Translations under genes and position numbers: made by a program
In this document: positions 42,416 to 51,541 of the stretch, in pieces
Position numbering within the stretch: position 1 is the stretch's first letter
Layout of the letters: every line of letters begins with the position of its first letter
Notes under the pieces: generated by a model
Told to the model about the DNA's origin: nothing
Seen by the model: the letters and a program-made list of their open reading frames with translations, nothing else
Databases searched by the model: none
NCBI GenBank assembly: GCA_965250105.1
Contig: OZ252290.1
Location: 3,410,001-3,474,000 of the forward strand
Source: JBCBSK01 sp965250105
Lineage (GTDB): Bacteria; Pseudomonadota; Alphaproteobacteria; Rhizobiales; Tepidamorphaceae
Direction of reading: 5' to 3'
DNA length: 64,000 nt

Positions 42416-43405
42416 ATGACCGACGCGCCGCTTGGTGAGTTCGATCTGATCGCCCGCTGTTTCAGGCCGCTGGCGACCGATGCCGGCGCGTTCGGTCTCA
42501 CCGACGACGCGGCGCTTTTCGTGCCGCCCGAGGGCCGCGATCTCGTGCTGACCAAGGATGCCGTCGTCGCGGGCGTCCATTTCCTGCCCGACGAGGCGCC
42601 GGCGCGGATCGCCCGCAAGGCGCTGCGGGTCAATCTCTCCGATCTCTTCGCCAAGGGCGCCGAGCCGGTCGGCTATCTTCTGTCCCTGGCGCTGCCCGAT
42701 GGCTGGACGGTGCCCTGGCTCGACGCCTTCGCCACGGGCCTCGGCGCCGATCAGAAGGCCTATGGCCTGTCGCTGTTCGGCGGCGATACCGTGCGCACGC
42801 CCGGCCCGCTGGTCGTGTCGATCACCTGTTTCGGCACCGTGCCGCATGGCGCCATGCTACGCCGGGGCGGGGCGCGGCCGGGGGACGCGCTCTATGTCAC
42901 CGGCACGATCGGTGACGCGGCGCTTGGGCTGTTGGCCGCGCGCGGCCAGTTGCCCACCGAGATCGACAGCGGCGCGGGCGGCTTTCTGGAAGCGCGCTAC
43001 CGGCTGCCCGACCCGCCTCGGGCCGCCATCGAGAGCCTGCGCGCGCATGCCAGCGCCGCGATGGACATTTCCGACGGGCTGATCGGCGATCTAGAAAAGC
43101 TCTGCGCGGCCTCGGGCGCCGGCGCGTGCCTCACCCAGGCCGGGATTCCCCTGTCGGCGGGTGCGCGTGCCTGTGTCGACCATGATCCGGCTTATCTGGA
43201 AACCTGCCTAACCGGCGGCGATGATTATGAAATCCTCGCCGCCATACCCCAGGAGGCGCGCGCGGCTTTCGAGGCCGATGCCGCCCGTGGCGGGCTCGTG
43301 GTGACGCGGATCGGCGATGTCCTGCCGGACGCGGCTGGCGTCACCTTGCGCGACGATGCGGGGCGGCCCGTGACGCTTCGCCAGAAGGGCTATGTGCACC
43401 GCTGA
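42416..43405 (+). CDS. thiL: Thiamine-monophosphate kinase
   Basis: ThiL phosphorylates thiamine monophosphate to the cofactor thiamine diphosphate. The 329-residue product has GEFDLIARCFRPL, LTDDAALFVPPEGRDLVLTK, the nucleotide-binding LRVNLSDLFAKGAEPVGY and GLSLFGGDTVRTPGPL. AAMDISDGLIGDLEKL and TGGDDYEILAAI follow, matching the PurM/ThiL fold. The ATG follows ACCGCGCC; upstream in-frame codons overlap nusB. It probably ends the nrdR-rib-nusB-thiL operon. Confidence 0.94.
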   Translation: MTDAPLGEFDLIARCFRPLATDAGAFGLTDDAALFVPPEGRDLVLTKDAVVAGVHFLPDEAPARIARKALRVNLSDLFAKGAEPVGYLLSLALPDGWTVPWLDAFATGLGADQKAYGLSLFGGDTVRTPGPLVVSITCFGTVPHGAMLRRGGARPGDALYVTGTIGDAALGLLAARGQLPTEIDSGAGGFLEARYRLPDPPRAAIESLRAHASAAMDISDGLIGDLEKLCAASGAGACLTQAGIPLSAGARACVDHDPAYLETCLTGGDDYEILAAIPQEARAAFEADAARGGLVVTRIGDVLPDAAGVTLRDDAGRPVTLRQKGYVHR

Positions 43406-43556
43406 AAGGCTCCGCCGCGCCTGGTATTTTGGAACGCGCAGGGCAGGTGTGTGGAAATGCGATTGCGTTCGGGCCGGGAGCGTCCGACAACACGGTCGTC
43501 GCCACCGGCGATATGATGACCGCGCAGTTTGAACCGCCCGAGTTTCCCGGCCCCTC

Positions 43557-44753
43557 ATGTCCCAGTTGATCGACGACAGACTGGCCCGCCGCAATGCCGT
43601 CATCCTGGCTGGCGCGCAGGGACTTGGCGGAGCCAATGCGACGATCCTGATCACGATCGGCGGCATTGTCGGGATCACCCTGGCGCCCGATCCGGCCTGG
43701 GCGACGCTGCCGGTCACCATGTTCGTGCTCGGCCAGGCCATCGCCACCCTGCCGGCCGGGCTCGCCATGCGGCGGATCGGCCGGCGCGCCGGTTTCATGA
43801 TCGGGGCATTGTTCGGCGCGGCGGGCATGGGGGTCGCGGCGCTGGCCACGGCCAGCGCGAGCTTCAACCTGTTCCTCGCTGGCGCGCTCCTGGCCGGCGT
43901 CTATCAGGCGCATATCCAGTTCTACCGCTTCGCCGCCGCCGACACCGCCTCGGACGCGTTTCGCCCCAAGGCGATCTCCTGGGTCCTGGTCGGCGGGATC
44001 GGGGCGGCGATCTTCGGCGCGCAACTCGTCATCTGGACGCGCGATCTCCTGGCGCCCTACACATTCGCCGGCACTTTCGTCACCGCCCTGGTGGTCTCGA
44101 TGATCGCGTTCGGACTTCTGAGCCGGCTGCGCATCCCCAATCCCAAGACGGCGGCCGAGGGGCCGCAGCGCCCGCTCGGCGAGATCATGCGCACGCCGCA
44201 ATTCATCGTCGCGGTCGGTTGCGCCATCACCTCCTATGCGCTGATGAGCTTCGTCATGACGGCGGCGCCGCTGGCCATGCTGGCCTGCAATTACGGCGTC
44301 ACCGATGCGGCCCTCGCCATTCAGTGGCATGCGCTGGCGATGTTCGTGCCGAGTTTCTTCACCGGCAGCCTGATCGCGCGCTATGGCGAACAGCGCATCA
44401 TCGTCACGGGCCTGTTGCTGCTGGCCGGTTGCGGCATCGTCGCGCTGATGGGCATCCAGATCGCCCATTTCTGGGTCGCGCTGATCCTGCTCGGCATCGG
44501 CTGGAATTTCGGGTTCGTCGGCGCCACCTCGCTTCTGACCCGCTGCTACCGGCCGAGCGAGCGCAACAAGGTGCAGGCGGTCAACGATCTCCTGGTCTTC
44601 GGCTCGGTGGCCGTCGCCTCGGCGCTCAGCGGCAAGGTGCTGAACCTCTATGGCTGGGAGACGGTCAATGGTGCGCTGTTCCCCGCCGTTCTCGTCGCGC
44701 TCGGCCTCGTCGCCTGGCTGTCGTTGACCAATCGCCGGGCCGCGACATTGTAG
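43557..44753 (+). CDS. Major facilitator superfamily transporter
   Basis: The 398-residue product has about 12 predicted membrane helices. It has the MFS loop 2-3 signature as GLAMRRIGRRAGFM and a second-half counterpart GSLIARYGEQRIIV. The RPSERNKVQAVNDLLVFGSV segment between helices 10 and 11 is shared by an MFS subgroup related to YfkL/YdeG-type exporters. The substrate is unknown and no linked gene hints at one. The start codon has only a weak ribosome binding site. It stands alone between the thiL operon and hppA, with about 150 bp on either side. Confidence 0.88.
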   Translation: MSQLIDDRLARRNAVILAGAQGLGGANATILITIGGIVGITLAPDPAWATLPVTMFVLGQAIATLPAGLAMRRIGRRAGFMIGALFGAAGMGVAALATASASFNLFLAGALLAGVYQAHIQFYRFAAADTASDAFRPKAISWVLVGGIGAAIFGAQLVIWTRDLLAPYTFAGTFVTALVVSMIAFGLLSRLRIPNPKTAAEGPQRPLGEIMRTPQFIVAVGCAITSYALMSFVMTAAPLAMLACNYGVTDAALAIQWHALAMFVPSFFTGSLIARYGEQRIIVTGLLLLAGCGIVALMGIQIAHFWVALILLGIGWNFGFVGATSLLTRCYRPSERNKVQAVNDLLVFGSVAVASALSGKVLNLYGWETVNGALFPAVLVALGLVAWLSLTNRRAATL

Positions 44754-44905
44754 GCCAGGCGCCTTATCCACCTGCCGAAGTTGACTCCGCTTCGGATTTC
44801 GGCAATGACCCGGCCGGTTTGGCTGGTAGGCGGCGGGGGCTTGCGGCCGCGTCGAAAAGGGGCGGGCGCGATGAGCGTCACCCTCCAAAACACGGATAGG
44901 AAGAC

Positions 44906-47029
44906 ATGGCAGGTATCATCTGGTTGATCATTGCCGGGGGTGCGCTCTCGGTCGTCTACGGCGCGTGGGCCATCCGCTCGCTGATGGCCGCGGATGCGGG
45001 CAATGCGCGCATGCAGGAAATCGCCGGCGCCATTCAGGAAGGCGCGCAGGCCTATCTGACCCGCCAGTATACGACCATCGCCATCGTCGGCGCCGTCGTC
45101 TTCGTCGTTGTCTGGTTCCTGCTCGGCCTGCCGGTCGCCATCGGCTTCCTGATCGGCGCGGTGCTGTCGGGAGCGGCTGGCTTCATCGGCATGCTCGTCT
45201 CGGTGCGCGCCAATGTCCGCACCGCCCAGGCCGCCAGTCAGAGCCTGGCGGCGGGCCTCGAGATCGCCTTCAAGTCGGGTGCGGTCACCGGCCTCCTGGT
45301 CGCCGGCCTCGCGCTTCTCGGCGTCATCATCTACTACTATGTCCTGACCGCCACGCTCGGCTTCGAGCCGCGCTCGCGGACCGTGATCGACGCCCTGGTG
45401 GCGCTTGGCTTCGGCGCGTCGCTGATCTCGATCTTCGCCCGTCTCGGCGGCGGCATCTTCACCAAGGGCGCCGATGTCGGCGGCGACCTCGTCGGCAAGG
45501 TCGAAGCGGGCATCCCCGAGGACGATCCGCGCAACCCGGCCACCATCGCCGACAATGTCGGCGACAATGTCGGCGACTGCGCTGGCATGGCGGCCGACCT
45601 GTTCGAGACCTATGTCGTGACCGTCGTCGCGACCATGGTGCTCGGCTCGATCTATTTCGCCGGCGACGCGATCCTCGAATCGATCATGCTCTACCCGCTG
45701 GCGATCTGCGCCATCTGCGTGGTGACCTCGATCGCGGGCACCTTCTTCGTCAAGCTCGGCGCCAACAATTCGATCATGGGCGCCCTCTACAAGGGCTTCG
45801 TGGCCACCGCCCTGATGTCGATCGTCGGCGTCGGCCTCGTCACCTATCTGATGCTCGGCTTCAATGTCGACATGACGACGAGCCGCGGCGTCACCTTCAC
45901 CGGCTTCGACCTTTTCCTGTGCGGCGTGGTCGGCCTCGCGGTGACGGGTTTGATCATCTGGGTCACCGAATACTATACCGGCGTCAACTATCGCCCGGTG
46001 AAGTCGGTCGCCCAGGCCTCGGTCACCGGTCACGGCACCAATGTGATCCAGGGCCTCGCGGTGTCGCTCGAAGCGACCGCGATCCCCGCCATCATCATCA
46101 TCGCGGGCATCATCACGACCTACCTCCTGGCGGGCCTGTTCGGCATCGCCATCGCGGTGACGACGATGCTGGCGCTGGCCGGCATGGTCGTGGCGCTCGA
46201 CGCCTTTGGCCCGGTCACCGACAATGCCGGCGGCATCGCCGAAATGAGTGACCTGCCGCCCGAGGTGCGCGATACGACCGACGCGCTCGACGCGGTCGGC
46301 AACACCACCAAGGCCGTCACCAAGGGCTATGCCATCGGGTCGGCCGGTCTCGGCGCGCTGGTTCTGTTCACGGCCTATACCGAGGATCTGAACTACTTCA
46401 TCTCGAACCCGGACACCTATCCGTTCTTCTCGGGCATCCAGCTCGATTTCTCGCTGTCCAACCCCTATGTCGTGGTCGGCCTCTTCTTCGGCGGCCTGCT
46501 GCCCTATCTGTTCGGCGGTATCACCATGACGGCGGTCGGCCGGGCGGCGAGTTCGGTGGTCGAGGAAGTGCGCCGCCAGTTCCGCGAAAAGCCGGGCATC
46601 ATGGAAGGCAAGGACAAGCCCGATTACGGCCGGGCCGTCGACATGCTGACGCGCGCCGCGATCAAGGAAATGATCGTGCCGTCCATGCTGCCGGTCCTGT
46701 CGCCGATCGTCTGCTATGGCGTCGTCTATCTGATCGCCGGCAAGTCGGCGGCCTTCTCGGCGGTCGGCGCCATGCTGCTCGGCGTCATCGTCACCGGCCT
46801 GTTCGTCGCCATCTCGATGACGGCCGGCGGCGGCGCCTGGGACAATGCCAAGAAATACATCGAGGACGGCAATCACGGCGGCAAGGGCTCGGAAGCCCAC
46901 AAGGCAGCCGTGACCGGCGACACGGTCGGCGATCCCTACAAGGACACCGCTGGTCCCGCCGTGAACCCGATGATCAAGATCACCAATATCGTGGCGCTGC
47001 TGCTGCTCGCGGTTCTCGCCGCGCACTGA
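44906..47029 (+). CDS. hppA: Membrane proton-pumping inorganic pyrophosphatase, K+-independent
   Basis: The enzyme couples hydrolysis of cytoplasmic pyrophosphate to proton transport across the inner membrane. The 707-residue product has about 16 membrane helices. It has the substrate motif KVEAGIPEDDPRNPATIADN, GDNVGDCAGMAADLFE, and the C-terminal GDTVGDPYKDTAGPAVNP. The diagnostic GNTTKAVTKGYAIGSAGL carries Lys469 and Thr472, the signature of K+-independent H+-pumps (Ala/Gly in K+-dependent ones). The ATG follows GATAGGAAGAC. A strong terminator lies just downstream. Confidence 0.96.
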   Translation: MAGIIWLIIAGGALSVVYGAWAIRSLMAADAGNARMQEIAGAIQEGAQAYLTRQYTTIAIVGAVVFVVVWFLLGLPVAIGFLIGAVLSGAAGFIGMLVSVRANVRTAQAASQSLAAGLEIAFKSGAVTGLLVAGLALLGVIIYYYVLTATLGFEPRSRTVIDALVALGFGASLISIFARLGGGIFTKGADVGGDLVGKVEAGIPEDDPRNPATIADNVGDNVGDCAGMAADLFETYVVTVVATMVLGSIYFAGDAILESIMLYPLAICAICVVTSIAGTFFVKLGANNSIMGALYKGFVATALMSIVGVGLVTYLMLGFNVDMTTSRGVTFTGFDLFLCGVVGLAVTGLIIWVTEYYTGVNYRPVKSVAQASVTGHGTNVIQGLAVSLEATAIPAIIIIAGIITTYLLAGLFGIAIAVTTMLALAGMVVALDAFGPVTDNAGGIAEMSDLPPEVRDTTDALDAVGNTTKAVTKGYAIGSAGLGALVLFTAYTEDLNYFISNPDTYPFFSGIQLDFSLSNPYVVVGLFFGGLLPYLFGGITMTAVGRAASSVVEEVRRQFREKPGIMEGKDKPDYGRAVDMLTRAAIKEMIVPSMLPVLSPIVCYGVVYLIAGKSAAFSAVGAMLLGVIVTGLFVAISMTAGGGAWDNAKKYIEDGNHGGKGSEAHKAAVTGDTVGDPYKDTAGPAVNPMIKITNIVALLLLAVLAAH

Positions 47030-47051
47030 CCCACGACCTGGCGTCGACAAG

Positions 47052-47090
47052 AACGGGGCCCGCGCGATCCGCGCGGGCCCCGTTGCGTTT
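47052..47090 (+). terminator. Terminator of hppA
   Basis: A perfect 15-bp stem (AACGGGGCCCGCGCG / CGCGCGGGCCCCGTT) with an ATC loop begins 22 bases after the hppA stop and is followed by GCGTTT. It lies between convergent genes and may act in both directions. Confidence 0.85.
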
Positions 47091-47119
47091 CAGAGGCCGC
47101 TATGGAGATCTTCGGCGGA

Positions 47120-47686
47120 TCAGTTGCCCTGGCCGGGAATCGCCGGATTGGCCAGCCGGCTGCCGGTCATGATCTGGCCGATAAAGGTCAGTTCCTCGCC
47201 CGAGGTCGCCGTCTCGCGGTCGAGGAAGTCGATGATGCGGCCGTCCTCAATGCCGTATTGGGCGACGCGGTTGACCCGCTGATCCTGATCGAAATAAACC
47301 GCCAGCACCGTCTGGTCGACGACTTCGGGCGCCAGGAAGGCGATCGTCTCGGTGGTTTGCGAGATATAGTAGTAGACGTCGCCCGTCAGGCCTTCGAAGG
47401 CGCCGGTGGTCGACGGGCTGCCCAGAACGAACTGAACCTGTTCGCGGCTCGCGCCGACCGGTACCTGGTCAAGCTGGGTCTGGGTGAATACATAACCATG
47501 CGTCGTGGTCTTGGTCAGACAACCGCCGACCATGAGGGCGCCGCCAAGCGCAAGGATGGTAGGCGTCAGCCGGAAGGCTCGCCGTGCCGCACCGTGGCGT
47601 GGCGCCGAGGCGCGGGGCGTCTCCGGAGTGCCGGACGTGCGGCCGGTCGCGGTCGGCGCGGAAAGGGTCTGTCGCTCGAAAGGCAT
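47120..47686 (-). CDS. SmpA/OmlA (BamE-like) outer-membrane lipoprotein
   Basis: BamE-family lipoproteins stabilise the outer-membrane beta-barrel assembly machine. The 188-residue product has an unusually long N-terminal tail of about 40 residues, then a signal segment LTPTILALGGALM ending in the lipobox VGGC. The SmpA/OmlA domain follows (LDQVPVGASREQVQFVLGSP, VYYYISQTTETIAFLAPEVV). The tail suggests that the true start may be an unrecognised codon nearer the signal peptide. It is divergent from the cytochrome bc1 chaperone gene. Confidence 0.85.
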   Translation of the reverse strand: MPFERQTLSAPTATGRTSGTPETPRASAPRHGAARRAFRLTPTILALGGALMVGGCLTKTTTHGYVFTQTQLDQVPVGASREQVQFVLGSPSTTGAFEGLTGDVYYYISQTTETIAFLAPEVVDQTVLAVYFDQDQRVNRVAQYGIEDGRIIDFLDRETATSGEELTFIGQIMTGSRLANPAIPGQGN

Positions 47687-47798
47687 GGATAGTGTGTCTC
47701 GAAACCGGGAAACGGGACTGTCAACGATCGGTCCGCAGTCGCCTAGTCGCCCTTGTCGGCGATTGCAAGGCGTCTCGGCCGTCAGGATCTACTAGACG

Positions 47799-48389
47799 AT
47801 GATGTTTGCCAAATTCTTTGCACGCCATCCCGTGGATGATCGACCGGACAGGCTTTATGCGCAAATCGTGGCGCAATCGCGGTCAATCGTCTTCTATCTC
47901 GACATGGGCGTGCCTGATACGGCGGAAGGGCGGCTCGAAGTCCTGCTCGCACATCAGATCCTGCTGTTTCATCGTCTCGACGGGCTCGGCGGCGACGGCA
48001 AGACGCTGGCGCAGGCCACGTTCGACCTCTTTCTCGCCGATATGGACGAATCGATGCGCGAAATGGGGATCGGTGATCTGACGGTGCCGAAGAAGATGAA
48101 AGCGATCACCGGCGCTTTCTATGGCCGTGGACAGGCCTATATGGAAGCGCTCGAAGCCGGCGACATGGCCGGCCTCAAGCGGGCCGTGGCGCGCAACATG
48201 ATCGGCCAACCGCTCGATGAGACGCGGCCGGATGAGGAAACCGATCGCCAGGCGGGCTGTCTCGCCGCCTATGTCGCATCCGCCGCGCGGGCGCTCGAGG
48301 CCGAGGACGCGGCGCGGCTTCTCGGCGGAACGGTCACCTGGCCGGACCCGAATGACGGGGCCGCGGCGGCCGCTGCCCCCGACGCCTGA
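47799..48389 (+). CDS. Ubiquinol-cytochrome c chaperone family protein
   Basis: The 196-residue product matches the CBP3/UQCC1-like family, which helps assemble cytochrome b of the bc1 complex in mitochondria; bacterial roles are inferred. Visible features are RLYAQIVAQSRSIVFYLDMG at the N-terminus, LLFHRLDGLG, and the conserved FDLFLADMDESMREMGIGDL with the following VPKKMKAITGAFYGRGQAY. The C-terminus is Ala-rich and variable. Two consecutive ATGs can start it. It precedes DUF177 and plsX, the usual alphaproteobacterial order. Confidence 0.9.
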   Translation: MMFAKFFARHPVDDRPDRLYAQIVAQSRSIVFYLDMGVPDTAEGRLEVLLAHQILLFHRLDGLGGDGKTLAQATFDLFLADMDESMREMGIGDLTVPKKMKAITGAFYGRGQAYMEALEAGDMAGLKRAVARNMIGQPLDETRPDEETDRQAGCLAAYVASAARALEAEDAARLLGGTVTWPDPNDGAAAAAAPDA

Positions 48390-48415
48390 AGGCCGGATCA
48401 CGCTGGGAGGACGGG

Positions 48416-48955
48416 ATGAGCGATATCCCCGGAGACTATCCGTTCGACATACCGCTCGACCGGATCGACGCGGACGGGCCGACCGTCGACATCGCTTACG
48501 CGGCCGAGGCCCGGCAAGGCCTGGCCGACAGGCTCGACGTGACGGCGATCAATGCGGTGACGGCCGATCTGACCCTGCGCTTGGTCGGTGCTGGCGTCGA
48601 GGTGTCCGGCCGGGTCATCGCCGACATCGTCCAGCCTTGCGTGGTGACCGGCGCCGATGTGCGCCAGGCGGTGGCCGAGAGGGTGCGGCTCCTGCTGCTG
48701 CCCGCCGACGATCTGGCGCGTGCCGGTGTCGATCTGGACCCCGACGACGACTGGGACAGCGAGCCGCTGACCGGGTCGGGCGTGCGGCTGGCCGACTATA
48801 TCGAGGAAGCGGTCGTGCTCGGCCTCGACCCCTATCCGCGCGCGCCGGATGCCGTCTGGGAACCGCCCGGCGAATCACCGGCCGACGGCGATGCGACCGA
48901 TGGGCCCTTCGCCAAGCTGGCCGCGTTGAAGGCCAAGACCGACGGGCTCGCGTAA
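48416..48955 (+). CDS. DUF177/YceD family protein
   Basis: The 179-residue product belongs to the YceD family, whose members are linked to 23S rRNA or L32 metabolism and are often encoded next to rpmF and plsX. The N-terminus reads PFDIPLDRIDADGPTVDIAY. The core has the single conserved Cys in VIADIVQPCVVTGADVRQ and the acidic DWDSEPLTG...LADYIEEAVVLGLDPYPR segment. The C-terminus (PFAKLAALK) is typical. rpmF is absent here; plsX follows after 127 bp. Confidence 0.88.
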   Translation: MSDIPGDYPFDIPLDRIDADGPTVDIAYAAEARQGLADRLDVTAINAVTADLTLRLVGAGVEVSGRVIADIVQPCVVTGADVRQAVAERVRLLLLPADDLARAGVDLDPDDDWDSEPLTGSGVRLADYIEEAVVLGLDPYPRAPDAVWEPPGESPADGDATDGPFAKLAALKAKTDGLA

Positions 48956-49082
48956 TTGTCGGGACCGGTGAAACCGATCGTGATAAACGCCTTGTCAGAA
49001 TGATCGAGATCGTTATGTTCCGCGAGGTTTTCGGGGCGCGCTTCCGCCCAATTCTGTTTTGGCGGCAAGCCGTTCCCTATCC

Positions 49083-50144
49083 ATGACCCAGCCAGTTCGC
49101 ATCGCAGTTGACGCCATGGGCGGTGATTTCGGACCGGGCACCGTTCTGCCCGGCTGCCGCATCGCGCTCGAGCGCAACCCGCAAGCGCGGTTCCTGTTCT
49201 ATGGCGACGAGGCCGCGATTAACGCGGCGCTGAGCCCGCTCGCCGACCTCGCCGCGGTGTCGGAGGTGATCCACACCGATGTCGCCGTCGCCATGGACGA
49301 CAAGCCGAGCCAGGCGCTGCGCACCGGCCGCTGGAAGTCGAGCATGTGGCTGGCGCTCCAGGCGGTGCGCGACGGCCAGGCCGACATGACCTTCTCGGCC
49401 GGCAATACCGGCGCGCTGATGGTGATGGCGAAGTTCTGCCTCAAGACGATGGACGGTATCGAACGGCCGGCCATCGCGGCGCTGTGGCCGACGGCGCATG
49501 GCGAAAGCGTGGTGCTCGATGTCGGCGCGTCGATCGGCGCCAAGGCCGACCAGCTCGTCGAATTCGCCATCATGGGGGGCGCGATGGCACGCGCGCTGTT
49601 CGACGTCGACCGCCCGACGCTCGGCCTGCTCAATATCGGCGTCGAGGAGGTCAAGGGTCTGGAACCGATCCGCGAGGCCGGCCAGATGCTCCGCGACAGC
49701 GATCTGCCGATGCGCTATCACGGCTTCGTCGAGGGCGACGATATCGGTCGCGGCATCGTCGATGTCGTGGTCACCGAAGGATTTGCTGGCAATATCGCGC
49801 TCAAGACCGCGGAGGGCACGGCGCATCAGATCGGCGGCTATCTGCGCAACGCCATGCGGCGCGGCTGGTTGAGCCGGCTCGGCTATATCCTGGCCAAGAG
49901 CGCCTTCGACACCTTGCGCGAGAAGATGGATCCGCGCGAAGTCAATGGCGGCGTCTTTCTCGGCCTCAACGGGGTCGTCATCAAGAGCCATGGCGGCAGC
50001 GATGCGGAAGGCACCGCGAGCGCGCTGTGCCTCGGGATCGACATGGTCCGCAACAAGCTGATCGACAAGATCGCCGGAGACGTCACGCGCCATCTGACCG
50101 CCGAGGCGGCGCCGAACGCGGCGAAGGTGGCCGCCACGACATGA
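49083..50144 (+). CDS. plsX: Phosphate acyltransferase PlsX
   Basis: PlsX makes acyl-phosphate from acyl-ACP for phospholipid synthesis. The 353-residue product has IAVDAMGGDFGPGTVLPGC, KPSQALRTGRWKSSMWLALQ, FSAGNTGALMVMAKF and LLNIGVEEVKG. VVTEGFAGNIALKTAEGTA and GGVFLGLNGVVIKSHGGSD complete the family pattern. An in-frame ATG eight codons earlier is less likely. The stop overlaps the fabH ATG (ATGA), the classical plsX-fabH coupling. Confidence 0.96.
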   Translation: MTQPVRIAVDAMGGDFGPGTVLPGCRIALERNPQARFLFYGDEAAINAALSPLADLAAVSEVIHTDVAVAMDDKPSQALRTGRWKSSMWLALQAVRDGQADMTFSAGNTGALMVMAKFCLKTMDGIERPAIAALWPTAHGESVVLDVGASIGAKADQLVEFAIMGGAMARALFDVDRPTLGLLNIGVEEVKGLEPIREAGQMLRDSDLPMRYHGFVEGDDIGRGIVDVVVTEGFAGNIALKTAEGTAHQIGGYLRNAMRRGWLSRLGYILAKSAFDTLREKMDPREVNGGVFLGLNGVVIKSHGGSDAEGTASALCLGIDMVRNKLIDKIAGDVTRHLTAEAAPNAAKVAATT

Positions 50145-51112
50145 CCTTACATTCCGTTCCGATCGCGACGGGAAGCTATCTTCCCGAGCGCGTGCTGACC
50201 AATGCCGATCTCGCCGAGATGGTGCGCACCGACGATTCCTGGATCCGCCAGCGGACCGGCATCGCCGAACGGCGCATCGCCGCCGACGGCGAATGGACCT
50301 CCGATCTCGGTGCCGAGGCGGCGCGTCGGGCGCTCGCCGCGGCGGGCCTCGGTGCAGAGGACATCGATCTCCTGATCGTGGCGACGGCGACGCCGGACCG
50401 CACCTTTCCCGCCACCGCCGTGGCCGTTCAGGAAAAGATCGGCATGCGCGGCGGCATGGCCTTCGATCTCCAGGCGGTCTGTTCGGGTTTCGTCTTCGCG
50501 CTGTCGACGGCGGATGCGATGCTGAAGACCGGCGCCGCCCGCCGCGCCATGGTCATCGGGGCGGAAATCTTCTCGCGCATTCTCGACTGGGAGGACCGCA
50601 CGACCTGTGTCCTGTTCGGCGACGGCGCGGGCGCGCTGATCCTGGAAGCGCGCGAAGCATCGGCCGCAAACGGTCGCGGCGTTCTGTCCTGCGCGCTGCG
50701 CTCGGACGGCAGCCACCAGGACAAGCTCTATGTCGACGGCGGCCCGTCCTCGACTGGCACCGTGGGCAAGCTCCGCATGGAAGGGCGCGAGGTCTTCAAA
50801 TTCGCCGTCGCGCTCGTCTCCGACGTCATCGAGGATGCGCTGGCCCAGGCCGGCGTGACGGCCGACGATGTCGACTGGTTCGTGCCGCACCAGGCCAATC
50901 TGCGGATCATCGACGCGACGGCGCGCCGGTTCGGCTGGCCCGACGAGAAGATCGTCAAGACGGTCGATCTGCACGGCAATACGTCCGCCGCCTCGATCCC
51001 GCTGGCGCTCGATGTCGCGGCGCGCGACGGGCGTATCAAGCCGGGTGATCTCGTCATGGTTGAAGCGATGGGGGGCGGCTTCACCTGGGGCGCGGCGCTC
51101 GTGCGTTGGTAA
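50141..51112 (+). CDS. fabH: 3-oxoacyl-ACP synthase III
   Basis: FabH condenses an acyl-CoA primer with malonyl-ACP to start fatty-acid elongation. The 323-residue thiolase-fold enzyme has the complete catalytic triad: Cys114 in DLQAVCSGFVFAL, His250 in FVPHQANLRI and Asn280 in DLHGNTSAASIPLAL. The acyl-pocket region DDSWIRQRTGIAERRI and the end GGGFTWGAALVRW are also present. It overlaps plsX by four bases and precedes ihfA, from which it is separated by 108 bp with a promoter-like sequence. Confidence 0.96.
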   Translation: MTLHSVPIATGSYLPERVLTNADLAEMVRTDDSWIRQRTGIAERRIAADGEWTSDLGAEAARRALAAAGLGAEDIDLLIVATATPDRTFPATAVAVQEKIGMRGGMAFDLQAVCSGFVFALSTADAMLKTGAARRAMVIGAEIFSRILDWEDRTTCVLFGDGAGALILEAREASAANGRGVLSCALRSDGSHQDKLYVDGGPSSTGTVGKLRMEGREVFKFAVALVSDVIEDALAQAGVTADDVDWFVPHQANLRIIDATARRFGWPDEKIVKTVDLHGNTSAASIPLALDVAARDGRIKPGDLVMVEAMGGGFTWGAALVRW

Positions 51113-51127
51113 TTTGCCGGCTCTGCG

Positions 51128-51157
51128 TTGACGGGTAGCGGCTAAACAAATTAACCT
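51128..51157 (+). promoter_or_regulatory. Possible promoter of ihfA
   Basis: TTGACG is followed after 18 bases by TAACCT in the fabH-ihfA spacer, giving a start about 55 bases before the ihfA GTG. Confidence 0.4.
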
Positions 51158-51220
51158 GCGAATTCAATCGGATCGTTGCTTTTCTTGAGGCCCGTATCCG
51201 GTGCCGACCAGGGGGAAGAC

Positions 51221-51538
51221 GTGACGGGAAAGACTGTAACGCGGGCCGATCTGTGCGAAGCGGTGTATCAGCGCGTCGGGCTGTCGCGCACCGAATCGGC
51301 GCATCTCGTGGAAATGGTGCTGTCGCAGATCGCCGACACGGTGGCCTCGGGCGAGACGGTGAAGCTGTCCTCCTTCGGCTCCTTCGTCGTGCGCGAAAAG
51401 GGCGAACGGATCGGCCGCAATCCCAAGACCGGCGTCGAGGTCCCGATCTCGCCGCGGCGCGTGCTGGTCTTCAAGCCGAGCCCGATCATGAAGGACAAGA
51501 TCAATGCGGGGCTGACCGGCACGGCCAAGAAGGGGTAG
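51221..51538 (+). CDS. ihfA: Integration host factor subunit alpha
   Basis: IhfA pairs with IhfB to bend DNA at promoters, origins and recombination sites. The 105-residue product has TRADLCEAVYQRVGLSRTES, VKLSSFGSFVVREKGERIGR, and the DNA-intercalating arm GRNPKTGVEVPISPRRVLVF with the conserved NPKTG and Pro. The GTG start has a strong GGGGGAAGAC site; in-frame upstream codons would give a non-conserved extension. It is followed three bases later by a MerR-type gene, a common alphaproteobacterial pair. Confidence 0.95.
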   Translation: MTGKTVTRADLCEAVYQRVGLSRTESAHLVEMVLSQIADTVASGETVKLSSFGSFVVREKGERIGRNPKTGVEVPISPRRVLVFKPSPIMKDKINAGLTGTAKKG

Positions 51539-51541
51539 GTC

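Noticed and set aside
44648..47050. 800-codon minus-strand open frame opposite hppA
   Set aside because: Asp/His/Arg-rich shadow of a highly conserved plus-strand gene with no family features.
48956..49082. Missing rpmF between DUF177 and plsX as a gene loss
   Set aside because: No ORF remnant is visible, and rpmF is often located elsewhere in alphaproteobacteria.
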